Assembly (NCBI RefSeq): GCF_014270105.1
Contig: NZ_JACNMF010000004.1
Span: 432,944 to 496,943, forward strand
DNA length: 64,000 nt
Direction of reading: 5' to 3'
Source: Hyunsoonleella aquatilis
GTDB lineage: Bacteria > Bacteroidota > Bacteroidia > Flavobacteriales > Flavobacteriaceae
Made by a program: the position numbers and the translations under genes. Under the pieces are notes generated by a model. The model was not told the origin of the DNA. It saw only the letters and a list, made by a program, of their open reading frames with translations, and ran no database searches. Of the stretch, positions 1 to 7,416 are shown piece after piece; within the stretch, counting starts at the first letter, position 1; each line of letters opens with the position of its first letter.

Positions 1-839
1 TTAAGTGCAATTTGATTGGCCGCTTGAGGGTTCTTTCCCAAAAGGCCACTTAACCAGATGGCAGCGGTAAAAATAGCCACCTCAAAAAACATCTGCATCG
101 CACTTGGCATGCCGAGGTTGACGATTTTTTTCACCATGAATTTATCTAAAATCAAAAACTTTATGTTGGAAACATAATATTTCGATTTCTCTTTTTGCTG
201 TAACAAAAACCAGAGATAGGCCACCATCACAAAACGCGATATCAACGTGCCATAGGCAGCACCGACAATACCCATTTGGGGCATCCCTAACTTCCCAAAA
301 ATCAAAATATAGTTCAAAATGATGTTAATGATATTGGCCAACAATGTGGCGTACATCGGATGTTTCGTCATGGAGAGCCCATCGCTAAATTGCTTAAACC
401 CTTGAAACATAATGAGCGGAATTAAAGAGAACGCCACCAAATCTAAATAAGGAATAGCGAGCGCTACCACCTCATCAGGCTGTTGCATTAAATACATCAA
501 TGGTTTTGAAAAAAATACCATAAGAAACAGTAATACCCCCAACACCGTACATAAAAAAAGACCGTGCTTAAAATATGATTTTCCATTTTCGAAATGCTTT
601 TCAGCATCAGCCTCGGCAATTAAAGGAGTAATCGCCGTTGAAAACCCTATACCTAAGGACATCGCAATGAACATGAAACTATTGCCCAAAGAAACGGCCG
701 CCAATTCAGCGGTGCCCAACTGCCCAACCATGATATTATCGACAAAACTAACAAAGGTATGCCCGAGCATACCAAGCATCACAGGGGATGCCAGTTGCCA
801 GTTATATTTGAATTCTTTGGTATACTGTCGCAATTGCAT
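1..839 (-). CDS. MATE family multidrug/Na+ efflux transporter (3' end beyond window)
   Basis: Predicted inner-membrane cation-coupled exporter of the MATE/NorM family. Only the N-terminal 279 residues are visible because the gene runs off the left edge; full members have about 440-460 residues. The protein starts MQLRQYTKEFKYNW and shows the family's early segments: a GQLGTAELAAVSLGNS stretch in the first repeat and a NIINIILNYILIFG segment in the middle, separated by strongly hydrophobic helices. The start is the first ATG in the frame, and a -7 box ends only four bases before it, so the message may be nearly leaderless. No partner gene is visible on this side. The family call is firm; the substrate is unknown. 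Confidence 0.88.
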   Translation of the reverse strand, partial: MQLRQYTKEFKYNWQLASPVMLGMLGHTFVSFVDNIMVGQLGTAELAAVSLGNSFMFIAMSLGIGFSTAITPLIAEADAEKHFENGKSYFKHGLFLCTVLGVLLFLMVFFSKPLMYLMQQPDEVVALAIPYLDLVAFSLIPLIMFQGFKQFSDGLSMTKHPMYATLLANIINIILNYILIFGKLGMPQMGIVGAAYGTLISRFVMVAYLWFLLQQKEKSKYYVSNIKFLILDKFMVKKIVNLGMPSAMQMFFEVAIFTAAIWLSGLLGKNPQAANQIAL

Positions 840-843
840 TCGG

Positions 844-851
844 CAAAAATA
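844..851 (-). promoter_or_regulatory. -7 box (TATTTTTG) for the MATE gene
   Basis: On the minus strand this reads TATTTTTG, matching the Bacteroidota -7 consensus TANNTTTG. It ends four bases before the ATG, so transcription would begin at or next to the start codon. No clear -33 TTG is seen at the usual distance. Inferred from motif match only. Confidence 0.45.
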
Positions 852-905
852 AAGTTTACGGGTGGCTTTACCGAATTAGGTAGTACGCATTTTAGAAATT
901 TACAC

Positions 906-925
906 TTATTAACATATGTTAATAA
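906..925. promoter_or_regulatory. Perfect 20-bp palindrome, operator-like
   Basis: TTATTAACATATGTTAATAA is a perfect inverted repeat between the leftward MATE gene and the rightward candidate small RNA. It lies about 40 bases upstream of the small RNA's -7 box and about 55 bases upstream of the MATE -7 box, so a dimeric regulator bound here could affect both. Its AT-rich composition means a chance origin cannot be excluded. Confidence 0.35.
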
Positions 926-963
926 TTTTAGTTAAAAAGTTCTGGAGAAAACATGTGTTTTCT

Positions 964-971
964 TACCTTTG
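964..971 (+). promoter_or_regulatory. -7 box (TACCTTTG) for candidate small RNA
   Basis: TACCTTTG matches TANNTTTG and lies about 100 bases upstream of a hairpin terminator on the same strand with no open reading frame between. A start of transcription near 975 is expected. The -33 region lacks a clean TTG. Confidence 0.45.
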
Positions 972-974
972 CTT

Positions 975-1104
975 TGGTAATAAACGTCTCAAAGAAACTA
1001 ATAGCATAAAGGAACTACTGGCTTTCATTTTAAAAGGGATTTAAAAAATAAGAGCTCGAGTTTCGATATTTGAAAAGGGAAAATTTTGGTTTTCCCTTTT
1101 TTAT
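975..1104 (+). ncRNA. Candidate small RNA of about 130 nt (6S-like class possible)
   Basis: This stretch has a Bacteroidota-type -7 box just upstream, no credible reading frame, and ends in a strong hairpin with a T-rich tail, which is the layout of an independently transcribed small RNA. The length is close to that of flavobacterial 6S-type RNAs. I could not verify a 6S fold by hand, so the class is only a suggestion. It could instead be an untranslated leftover whose hairpin merely serves the converging nitronate monooxygenase gene, which ends at 1106. Confidence 0.45.
1073..1104 (+). terminator. Rho-independent terminator
   Basis: An 11-bp perfect stem (AAAAGGGAAAA at 1073-1083 with TTTTCCCTTTT at 1090-1100, six-base loop) is followed by TTATTTT on the plus strand. 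It would end the candidate small RNA. Because it abuts the stop codon of the leftward gene it may also act in the other direction, where the T tail is poorer. Confidence 0.7.
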
Positions 1105-1105
1105 T

Positions 1106-2053
1106 TTAAAATTTGAAATGCTCCGGATTAGTCCTTGCCTCCTCAAATTCGCTCAAAATATCTCGAACAATAGTTTCAACAGGTTTTATATCATGTATCA
1201 TCCCTGATATTTGTCCAATCTCCAATTCGCCTTCCTCCAAATCCCCTTCAAACATGCCTTTTTTGGCACGCCCTCTTCCAAGGAGCCCCCTCAACACTTC
1301 AACACTTGGGCTTTTTTTGTACAGTTCCTGGACATCCTGATAAAACTTATTTTTAATCAATCGCACAGGTGCGAGTTCCTTTAAAGTCAATTGGGTATGC
1401 CCTTCCTTGGCATCAACTATGGCTTTTTTAAAGGCTTCATGCGCCGAACTTTCTTCACTAGCGGCAAATCGACTTCCAATCTGAACACCATCTGCTCCTA
1501 AAATCATACAGGCCAACATGGCGCGCCCGGTTGCAATGCCTCCCGCCGCAATTAAAGGAATCTTAATCTGCTCTTTGACCATCGGGATTAACGTTAGCGT
1601 AGTCGTTTCGTCCCGACCGTTATGCCCACCGGCCTCGAAACCTTCGGCAACAATGGCATCCACTCCAGCTTCTTGGGCTTTCAGTGCAAACTTTACACTG
1701 CTTACCACATGCACTACAGTAATACCTCGTTCCTGCAACCAACCTGTCCAAGTTTTTGGATTTCCGGCAGAAGTAAAAACGATTTTAACTCCTTCCGACA
1801 CAATGATATCCATGATTTTTTCGATGTCAGGATAAAGCATTGGCACATTCACTCCGAAAGGTTTGTCCGTAGCTTTTTTGCACTTTTGAATATGCTCCCG
1901 CAACACTTCGGGATACATGGATCCGGCACCGATCAAACCAAGAATACCAGAATTGCTTGCCGCGGACGCCAAACGCCAACCACTGTTCCAAACCATACCC
2001 GCTTGGATAATGGGGTATTTTATATTGAAAAGTTCGGTTATACGATTCGGCAT
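1106..2053 (-). CDS. Nitronate monooxygenase family flavoenzyme
   Basis: A 315-residue TIM-barrel FMN enzyme of the nitronate monooxygenase (2-nitropropane dioxygenase) family, which oxidises toxic alkyl nitronates in the cytoplasm. The N-terminal KYPIIQAGM segment, the EGFEAGGHNGRDE motif (catalytic-type His near 144), the phosphate-binding GGIATGRA at about 171-178 and QIGSRF at about 191-196 are visible. Its ATG overlaps the stop of the upstream S8 protease gene by one base (TAATG), so translation is probably coupled; mnmA heads the same leftward unit. The enoyl-ACP reductase FabK belongs to the same superfamily, so the substrate is not certain. Confidence 0.88.
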   Translation of the reverse strand: MPNRITELFNIKYPIIQAGMVWNSGWRLASAASNSGILGLIGAGSMYPEVLREHIQKCKKATDKPFGVNVPMLYPDIEKIMDIIVSEGVKIVFTSAGNPKTWTGWLQERGITVVHVVSSVKFALKAQEAGVDAIVAEGFEAGGHNGRDETTTLTLIPMVKEQIKIPLIAAGGIATGRAMLACMILGADGVQIGSRFAASEESSAHEAFKKAIVDAKEGHTQLTLKELAPVRLIKNKFYQDVQELYKKSPSVEVLRGLLGRGRAKKGMFEGDLEEGELEIGQISGMIHDIKPVETIVRDILSEFEEARTNPEHFKF

Positions 2054-3654
2054 TATTGTTTTATGATTTTGAAGGTTTTAGAAACGGTTTCAAGCTGTAC
2101 TTCCGCCAAATATATCCCTTTAGCTAGATAGGACATATCAAGTGTATTCCTATTTGAAATCAAAGCATGTGTTCTGAGATATCTACCCGAAATATCAAAT
2201 AGTCGAAGGCTTCCTTCATCCGCTGAAAATTTAATGAAAAGCTTGTCGGCCACAGGATTGGGAAAGATGTTGATACTGGATTCTGTAAGAGCATTTTCAT
2301 CAACGGATAAAGCAGTATCCAATGCCGATTTTAAATTAGGAATGCCATGACCCAGAAAATTATCTGGCGAACTGAATTGGGACGCCGATTCCCGAACCAA
2401 TTGCATGATTTCGGCATTGGTTTTATTGGGCAAAGCTTGCCACAAACAGGCCACGCCTCCTGCTAAAATTGGTGAGCTAAACGAGGTCCCATTTGCAGTA
2501 AAAATGATATCATTTTCTGAAATCACATAACTGGCCTGGCCTTGCGCCACAATATCCGGTTTTTGGGTAGGTTGATACGCAGTCCCCACCGAGCTAAAAC
2601 TGGCATAGGTGCCTGAAGCATTTACGGCACCTATGGTTAGTACGTTTGGTGAATCGGCCGGCGCAGTAATACCCCAAGCCCCGGAATTACCAGCAGAATT
2701 CACACACAACAACCCTTTTTCAAAAGCAATGTTTGCTCCTCTGGTAATAAATGTTGTAGCTCCGTTCATATCTGCTTGAGAATAGTCATATTTGGTTCCA
2801 TCAAAATCTGAGTAGCCCAACGATGTATTAATGATGTCCACACCCAAACTATCTGCACGCTCCGCTGCTTCCACCCAATAGCTTTCTTCAACTGGGGTTT
2901 CGCTGGTAGCATCCTCCGTGATAAATAAATAATAGGAGGCGTCAGGAGCCGTACCCACAAATTGATTTTCAATATAACCAGCCATATCGCTGAATACCAA
3001 TGTACCATGGTTACTTGTTGTACCAGAATAAATATCGGTATCCCTGCCTACAAAATCATAGCTCCCCAAAAAATTTCCTGCATCCCGTAACCTTTGGAAG
3101 GAAGTCATCGTATTCACATTGGGATACCCGGCATCCAAAAGCGCAATAGTCATGCCCGTACCGGTATAGTTATCCAGATGCAAATCGTCCCCATTAAACA
3201 TTTCAATTTGGTTGGTCGCATTGCCGTAATTGAAAGTGGTCAATTGGGTTTCCAACTTAGATTTATTTTTTTCATTTGAAAATTTATTGGTGTTCAAGCT
3301 TCTGTCCGCAAACTCCACCGAATCCACAAAACTTAGGTTTTCAAGAGCTTCGATATCAGTTTGACTTCCCCTGACGTGTACGGCATTAAACCATTTGGAC
3401 TTCGCCATCACGGTAATTCCCGTGGCATTTTTTAATTGTGTTATATAGCTTTCGTTTACCGGTACATCGCGGGCATCAATACTGACGCCATGGCGATTTT
3501 TTCTATCAATGGCCTTCTGAGTTAAAATGGTAATGGGATTGGCAATGGACATGGCTACATTTTCCTTATCCATTAAATACACCCATGCTTCTTCTTGAGA
3601 ATTCAATATAAATGAAGTGAAATAAAAGAGGATGAGAAAAGTAAAATTCTTCAT
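2053..3654 (-). CDS. Secreted S8 (subtilisin-like) serine protease with T9SS sorting domain
   Basis: A 533-residue secreted protease. A signal peptide covers roughly residues 1-19 (ends FILNSQ). A propeptide-like region follows, then the peptidase domain with the catalytic triad D174 (LLDAGYP), H216 (SNHGTLV) and S391 (NGTSFSSP), and the oxyanion region SAGNSG near 320-324. The C-terminal 75 residues (INIFPNPVADKLFI ... KGIYLAEVQ) form a type A T9SS sorting domain, so the protein is expected to be exported across the outer membrane. It lies 24 bases downstream of mnmA and overlaps the nitronate monooxygenase start. The function of this operon mix is unclear; the secretion system genes are not in the window. 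Confidence 0.93.
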   Translation of the reverse strand: MKNFTFLILFYFTSFILNSQEEAWVYLMDKENVAMSIANPITILTQKAIDRKNRHGVSIDARDVPVNESYITQLKNATGITVMAKSKWFNAVHVRGSQTDIEALENLSFVDSVEFADRSLNTNKFSNEKNKSKLETQLTTFNYGNATNQIEMFNGDDLHLDNYTGTGMTIALLDAGYPNVNTMTSFQRLRDAGNFLGSYDFVGRDTDIYSGTTSNHGTLVFSDMAGYIENQFVGTAPDASYYLFITEDATSETPVEESYWVEAAERADSLGVDIINTSLGYSDFDGTKYDYSQADMNGATTFITRGANIAFEKGLLCVNSAGNSGAWGITAPADSPNVLTIGAVNASGTYASFSSVGTAYQPTQKPDIVAQGQASYVISENDIIFTANGTSFSSPILAGGVACLWQALPNKTNAEIMQLVRESASQFSSPDNFLGHGIPNLKSALDTALSVDENALTESSINIFPNPVADKLFIKFSADEGSLRLFDISGRYLRTHALISNRNTLDMSYLAKGIYLAEVQLETVSKTFKIIKQ

Positions 3655-3678
3655 AAACAGCGATTTGGAATCACTAAG

Positions 3679-4866
3679 TTACGAAATTACTCCAGAACCT
3701 ATAAGTTCCTCATCAATATACCACGCGGCAAACTGCCCTTCTGTTATTGCGGATTGAAATTGTTCAAATTCAATATACAAACCGTTTTCAACCTTATGTA
3801 AAGTAGCTTTTTGCAAGGGTTGTCTGTATCGAATCCTAGCCTGAACCTGCATCGTTTCACCTGCTTTTAAAGCCATATCCTCTCGTATCCAGTGAAGTTC
3901 ATCATTATTGATAAAAAGTGCTTTTTTCAACAATCCAGGGTGGTTTTTGCCTTGGCCCGTGTAAATCACATTCTCCTCAACATCAGTATCAATTACGAAT
4001 AACGGCTCTGGTGTGCCACCAACGGCCAATCCTTTACGTTGCCCTTTGGTGAAGTAGTGGGCACCTTGATGTTTACCGACGATTTCGCCATCTCTAATAG
4101 AATACTCAATCTTTCTCGATAGATATTCCAGCTCTTCTTCTTTTGAAGCGAACTCACTAGCTTTATTTGAATAAAGTCCTTTATCTTCCGAAACCTCGAC
4201 TATAACTCCATCCTTCGGCTTTAGCTGCTGTTGCAAAAAATCGGGTAGTTTTACCTTTCCTATAAAGCATAAGCCTTGCGAATCCTTCTTTTCAGCCGTA
4301 ACCAAATCCAATCTTGTAGCTAGTTCCCTAACTTCAGGTTTTGTTAATTCTCCTATTGGAAACAATGCTTTGGATAATTGTTCTTGCGACAATTGACATA
4401 AAAAATAGGATTGGTCCTTATTATGATCCGCGCCTGACAATAACCGATATATGGTTTCTCCATCGTTTTGAATAGTCCCTTTTCTGCAATAATGACCTGT
4501 GGCCACATAATCGGCTCCCAACTCCAAGGCAATATTCATAAAAACATCAAACTTGATTTCCCTATTGCACAGCACATCCGGATTGGGTGTTCGCCCCTTT
4601 TCATATTCCTTGAACATGTAATCCACAATACGTTCTTTATATTGTTCACTCAAATCAATAGTCTGAAAAGGAATTCCTAATTTTTCAGCCACCAACATGG
4701 CATCATTACTGTCATCTAACCAAGGGCATTCGTTGGAAATAGTCACAGAATCGTCATGCCAGTTCTTCATAAACAGGCCAATCACCTCATAACCTTGCTC
4801 CTTCAACAAATATGCAGCAACGCTAGAATCTACACCACCAGAAAGACCAACTACAACACGTTTCAT
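3679..4866 (-). CDS. mnmA: tRNA-specific 2-thiouridylase MnmA
   Basis: A 395-residue cytoplasmic enzyme that makes 2-thiouridine at tRNA position 34 (Glu, Gln, Lys). The N-terminal PP-loop SGGVDSS (residues 9-15) binds ATP; the two catalytic cysteines are C100 ([11 protein letters not shown]) and C200 ([10 protein letters not shown]); the LNxYF-like GHYCRK and KDQSYFL segments bind tRNA. The C-terminal part (from about 280) forms the family's beta-barrel. Length is slightly above the usual 360-370 because of an insert around residues 215-240, as is common in Bacteroidota. A -7 box lies about 27 bases upstream of the ATG, and the gene heads the leftward operon with the S8 protease and nitronate monooxygenase. 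Confidence 0.96.
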   Translation of the reverse strand: MKRVVVGLSGGVDSSVAAYLLKEQGYEVIGLFMKNWHDDSVTISNECPWLDDSNDAMLVAEKLGIPFQTIDLSEQYKERIVDYMFKEYEKGRTPNPDVLCNREIKFDVFMNIALELGADYVATGHYCRKGTIQNDGETIYRLLSGADHNKDQSYFLCQLSQEQLSKALFPIGELTKPEVRELATRLDLVTAEKKDSQGLCFIGKVKLPDFLQQQLKPKDGVIVEVSEDKGLYSNKASEFASKEEELEYLSRKIEYSIRDGEIVGKHQGAHYFTKGQRKGLAVGGTPEPLFVIDTDVEENVIYTGQGKNHPGLLKKALFINNDELHWIREDMALKAGETMQVQARIRYRQPLQKATLHKVENGLYIEFEQFQSAITEGQFAAWYIDEELIGSGVIS

Positions 4867-4892
4867 TATGGATTATCAAAAATTTTAGCCCA

Positions 4893-4900
4893 CAAAGATA
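4893..4900 (-). promoter_or_regulatory. -7 box (TATCTTTG) for mnmA operon
   Basis: Minus-strand TATCTTTG fits TANNTTTG and would give a leader of about 22 bases before the mnmA ATG. No clear -33 element was seen. Confidence 0.5.
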
Positions 4901-5019
4901 CGGAATTTCATCACTTCTGTTAAAATGAAAAACATCGATGAAATGCACAAAATTGATATTTTGTTTAACTTTTTGAAAATTTTATGAAACATTATTTGGA
5001 TTTTTGTTTAACTTATTTA

Positions 5020-5027
5020 TATTTTTG
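5020..5027 (+). promoter_or_regulatory. -7 box (TATTTTTG) for FAS1 lipoprotein
   Basis: TATTTTTG fits TANNTTTG, preceded by several TTTG repeats (4995-5006) that could supply a -33 element although none is at ideal spacing. The predicted leader is about 16 bases. Confidence 0.5.
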
Positions 5028-5047
5028 CTAAACAATTTAAAATTCTT

Positions 5048-6445
5048 ATGAAAATGAATGCATTAAAAATCCTTAAAAAATTAGCGCTAAGTCTCCTAGC
5101 TGTAACATTTTTAGTATCGTGTGATCTAGATGATGATAACACGGTTACTTTTACTCCAGAAACAATAGCCGAAATTGCTCAGGCAAGCCCAGGCTTAACC
5201 ACTCTTGTCCAAGCTTTGCAACGCGCGAATCTTGTTGGAACTTTAGATGGTCCAGGGCAATTCACTGTTTTTGCTCCCTCAAATACAGCTTTTGACGCAT
5301 TTTTAACAGCTAATAATTTTAGCTCGATTAATGATGTTCCAGTAGATGTATTGACGCAGGTGCTATTAAATCATGTTATAGATGGTGAATTCCCATCTTC
5401 AAGTTTAAGTACCTCTTACATAAAAACGTTAGCTACTCAAGAAGGAACAGGTTTAAACCTTAGTATGTTCGTAGATTTGTCAAGTGGTGTAACATTAAAT
5501 GGGGTTTCCAATGTAGATTTAAATAATGCAAATATTGATGCCACAAATGGTATCATTCACGTTGTAGATGCCGTAATTGGATTACCAACAATTGCCACAT
5601 TAGCTACCGCAAATTCTAATTTCAGCACCTTAACAGGAGCCCTTACCCCAGATTTAGTAACTGTGCTAAGTAGCCCTGGAACCATGACTGTTTTGGCGCC
5701 AGATAACAATGCTTTCAGCAATTTGCCTGCCATTCCATCTGGAGATGCTTTAGTAAATACCTTACTAAACCATGTAATAGGTGATATTGTGCAAGCTTCC
5801 GATATCATTGGTGCAGGAGCAGATTACACCAATACATTAGCTACTGGCCCTAATGATGCAAATATCAGTTTATATTATAGAGTAGTTGACGATGCTGTAG
5901 TATTCAATGGAATGTCAACCGTAACTGCACCAGACATTGTAGCCACAAATGGGATTATCCATGGCATAAGTGAAGTAATCACGATTCCAACTGTGGTAAC
6001 CTTTGCTTTAGCCGATCCTAATTTCTCAACTTTGGTTACTGCTTTAACAACGTTAACTCCTGGAACTCCTTTTGAGCAAGTATTGGCTAGAACGGAAGGT
6101 GGAAACGGTGATATGCTTAATCCTCCTTTTACAGTATTTGCACCTGTTAATGATGCTTTCGCAGCAATCACAGTACCTGAAGAGAGCGTATTGACACAAG
6201 TGCTACTACATCATGTAGTCGGTGGTGCAAATGTGCAATCTGGAGATTTAGACCCATCACAAACGGTAGCTCCAACACTACAAGGTCAGTCTTTAACAAT
6301 CAATTTACCTGGTACAAATGGAAATATTGCTGATGTAACGGACGGTGCGGAAAACTCCGATATTGGAATAGTAGCCGTGGACGTGCAAGCAGGAAATGGT
6401 GTAATCCACGTATTAAATAAGGTAGCTTTACCTAATTTAGATTAA
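5048..6445 (+). CDS. Fasciclin (FAS1) triple-repeat lipoprotein
   Basis: A 465-residue surface or periplasmic lipoprotein. The signal ends in lipobox LVSC with C25 as the lipidated residue, followed by acidic DLDDDN. Three FAS1 domains occur in tandem (about 35-165, 170-305, 310-463). Each has the first conserved box (FTVFAPSNTAFDAF, MTVLAPDNNAFSNL, FTVFAPVNDAFAAI) and the closing box (NGIIHVVDAVI, NGIIHGISEVI, NGVIHVLNKVA). FAS1 domains act in adhesion and protein binding. ATG 5048 is used; an ATG at 5054 is also possible. The gene stands alone and converges on the YwqK-like gene with a shared terminator. Confidence 0.94.
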   Translation: MKMNALKILKKLALSLLAVTFLVSCDLDDDNTVTFTPETIAEIAQASPGLTTLVQALQRANLVGTLDGPGQFTVFAPSNTAFDAFLTANNFSSINDVPVDVLTQVLLNHVIDGEFPSSSLSTSYIKTLATQEGTGLNLSMFVDLSSGVTLNGVSNVDLNNANIDATNGIIHVVDAVIGLPTIATLATANSNFSTLTGALTPDLVTVLSSPGTMTVLAPDNNAFSNLPAIPSGDALVNTLLNHVIGDIVQASDIIGAGADYTNTLATGPNDANISLYYRVVDDAVVFNGMSTVTAPDIVATNGIIHGISEVITIPTVVTFALADPNFSTLVTALTTLTPGTPFEQVLARTEGGNGDMLNPPFTVFAPVNDAFAAITVPEESVLTQVLLHHVVGGANVQSGDLDPSQTVAPTLQGQSLTINLPGTNGNIADVTDGAENSDIGIVAVDVQAGNGVIHVLNKVALPNLD

Positions 6446-6512
6446 GATATTTAGTTTAGTTTGGTTTGTTTAGTATAGGCAAGTTTTAATAAGAATTGTC
6501 TATGAAGAAGGG

Positions 6513-6540
6513 TCCCTTAAAGCAATTTAAGGGGCTTTTT
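6513..6540 (+). terminator. Rho-independent terminator of the FAS1 gene
   Basis: An 8-bp stem CCCTTAAA (6514-6521) / TTTAAGGG (6526-6533) with loop GCAA, plus a flanking T-G pair, is followed by CTTTTTATTTT. The T tract overlaps the last codon of the converging gene. Confidence 0.85.
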
Positions 6541-7234
6541 ATTTTGGCTTATACTTCCCTTCTACGGTAAAATTCTTAGTATAGCTTAACTCCCCGCTTT
6601 CAAAGTAGTTCCAAATCCCATGTTTTTTACCTTTTCTGTACTGCCCCTGCACTATCAGCTCTCCTTTGGGATTATAATATTTTGATGGACCGTGTAGCTC
6701 ACCATTTTCATAAATAAAGGTTTTTAAAACAATACCCTTCAGTGAATAATTAATAGCCTCTCCATGGAGGACACCATCTTTGTAATGCTGCTTTTCAGCT
6801 ATTTCTCCATTTTCGTAGTACACAAATCGTTCGCCATCCAATTGGCCCTTGTCATTGTAATGTTCCAATATCAATAATTTATCAGAATCCTTTTGGAAGT
6901 ATTTCCAAGTGCCAATATAGATTTTACCGTTCATTTGGCCTTCACTGATTATCTTTCCTTTTGAAGTATAAAATTTTACGTCTGCAATAGCACTATTATC
7001 TTTGAAATCCCGTGTAGCGGATAGCACCGGTTTCCCTTTGATGTTTTTATAGAATTTGAAAGTGCCGATTTCCTTTCCATGATGGAACTTGCCTGTATAG
7101 CGTAGCACTTTAGTGCCTTCAAAATGCTTTTTCCAAATGCCGTGACGTTTGCCGTTACTATCAAATTGATTGCTATTTTGGGCAGATGAGAATGCAAAAC
7201 ATAATAAAAATAAGGATATAACAAACTTTTTCAT
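6539..7234 (-). CDS. Secreted YwqK/MORN-like repeat protein
   Basis: A 231-residue protein with a signal peptide (MKKFVISLFLLCFAFSSAQ) and about eight short repeats of the MORN/YwqK kind, seen as recurring GxxxGxWxYY-like strings: KEIGTFKFYK, KIYIGTWKYF, GQLDGERFVYYENGE, GVLHGEAINY, GELHGPSKYYNPKGE, KKHGIWNYFESGE. Such proteins are often auto-annotated as toxin-antitoxin YwqK family antitoxins, but a signal peptide and the lack of a toxin neighbour argue against that role here. A structural or envelope role is more likely. Its stop lies in the terminator of the converging FAS1 gene. Confidence 0.8.
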   Translation of the reverse strand: MKKFVISLFLLCFAFSSAQNSNQFDSNGKRHGIWKKHFEGTKVLRYTGKFHHGKEIGTFKFYKNIKGKPVLSATRDFKDNSAIADVKFYTSKGKIISEGQMNGKIYIGTWKYFQKDSDKLLILEHYNDKGQLDGERFVYYENGEIAEKQHYKDGVLHGEAINYSLKGIVLKTFIYENGELHGPSKYYNPKGELIVQGQYRKGKKHGIWNYFESGELSYTKNFTVEGKYKPK

Positions 7235-7329
7235 AAAAGGAAATTTATAGTTTGAAAACGTTGAGTTTTGGAAATTCTTGTGAATACCTCTTTTGAAAAT
7301 ACCCTAGTGGTTTTAAGGGCTGAGAAAAC

Positions 7330-7371
7330 CCCTCCGCCTGTTGGCACCTCCCCTTATTTAAGGGGAGGAAT
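7330..7371. repeat. Dispersed palindromic repeat
   Basis: The sequence CCCCTCCGCC...GGCACCTCC leads into CCTCCCCTTA (7347-7356) / TAAGGGGAGG (7359-7368), a nearly perfect 10-bp hairpin with flanking T-rich sequence. The same kind of CTCCCC/GGGGAG palindrome occurs inside the macroglobulin gene near 20150, and a reduced copy (CTCCTTT/AAAGGAG) lies at 9324-9338 upstream of yidC. It sits just past the yidC stop region and upstream of the YwqK-like gene, so it may double as a terminator for yidC. Confidence 0.6.
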
Positions 7372-7416
7372 TGTCTTTTAATAATAAAGAAAGTACTGTT
7401 ACGACTTAATCGGTCG

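Noticed and set aside
667-852. Plus-strand frame of 61 codons opposite the MATE gene
   Set aside because: The minus-strand MATE frame explains the region with clear family motifs; the plus frame has none.
6539-7234. Toxin-antitoxin system suggested by the YwqK family name
   Set aside because: The protein has a signal peptide and only MORN-like repeats, and no toxin gene lies beside it; the name is inherited from automatic annotation.
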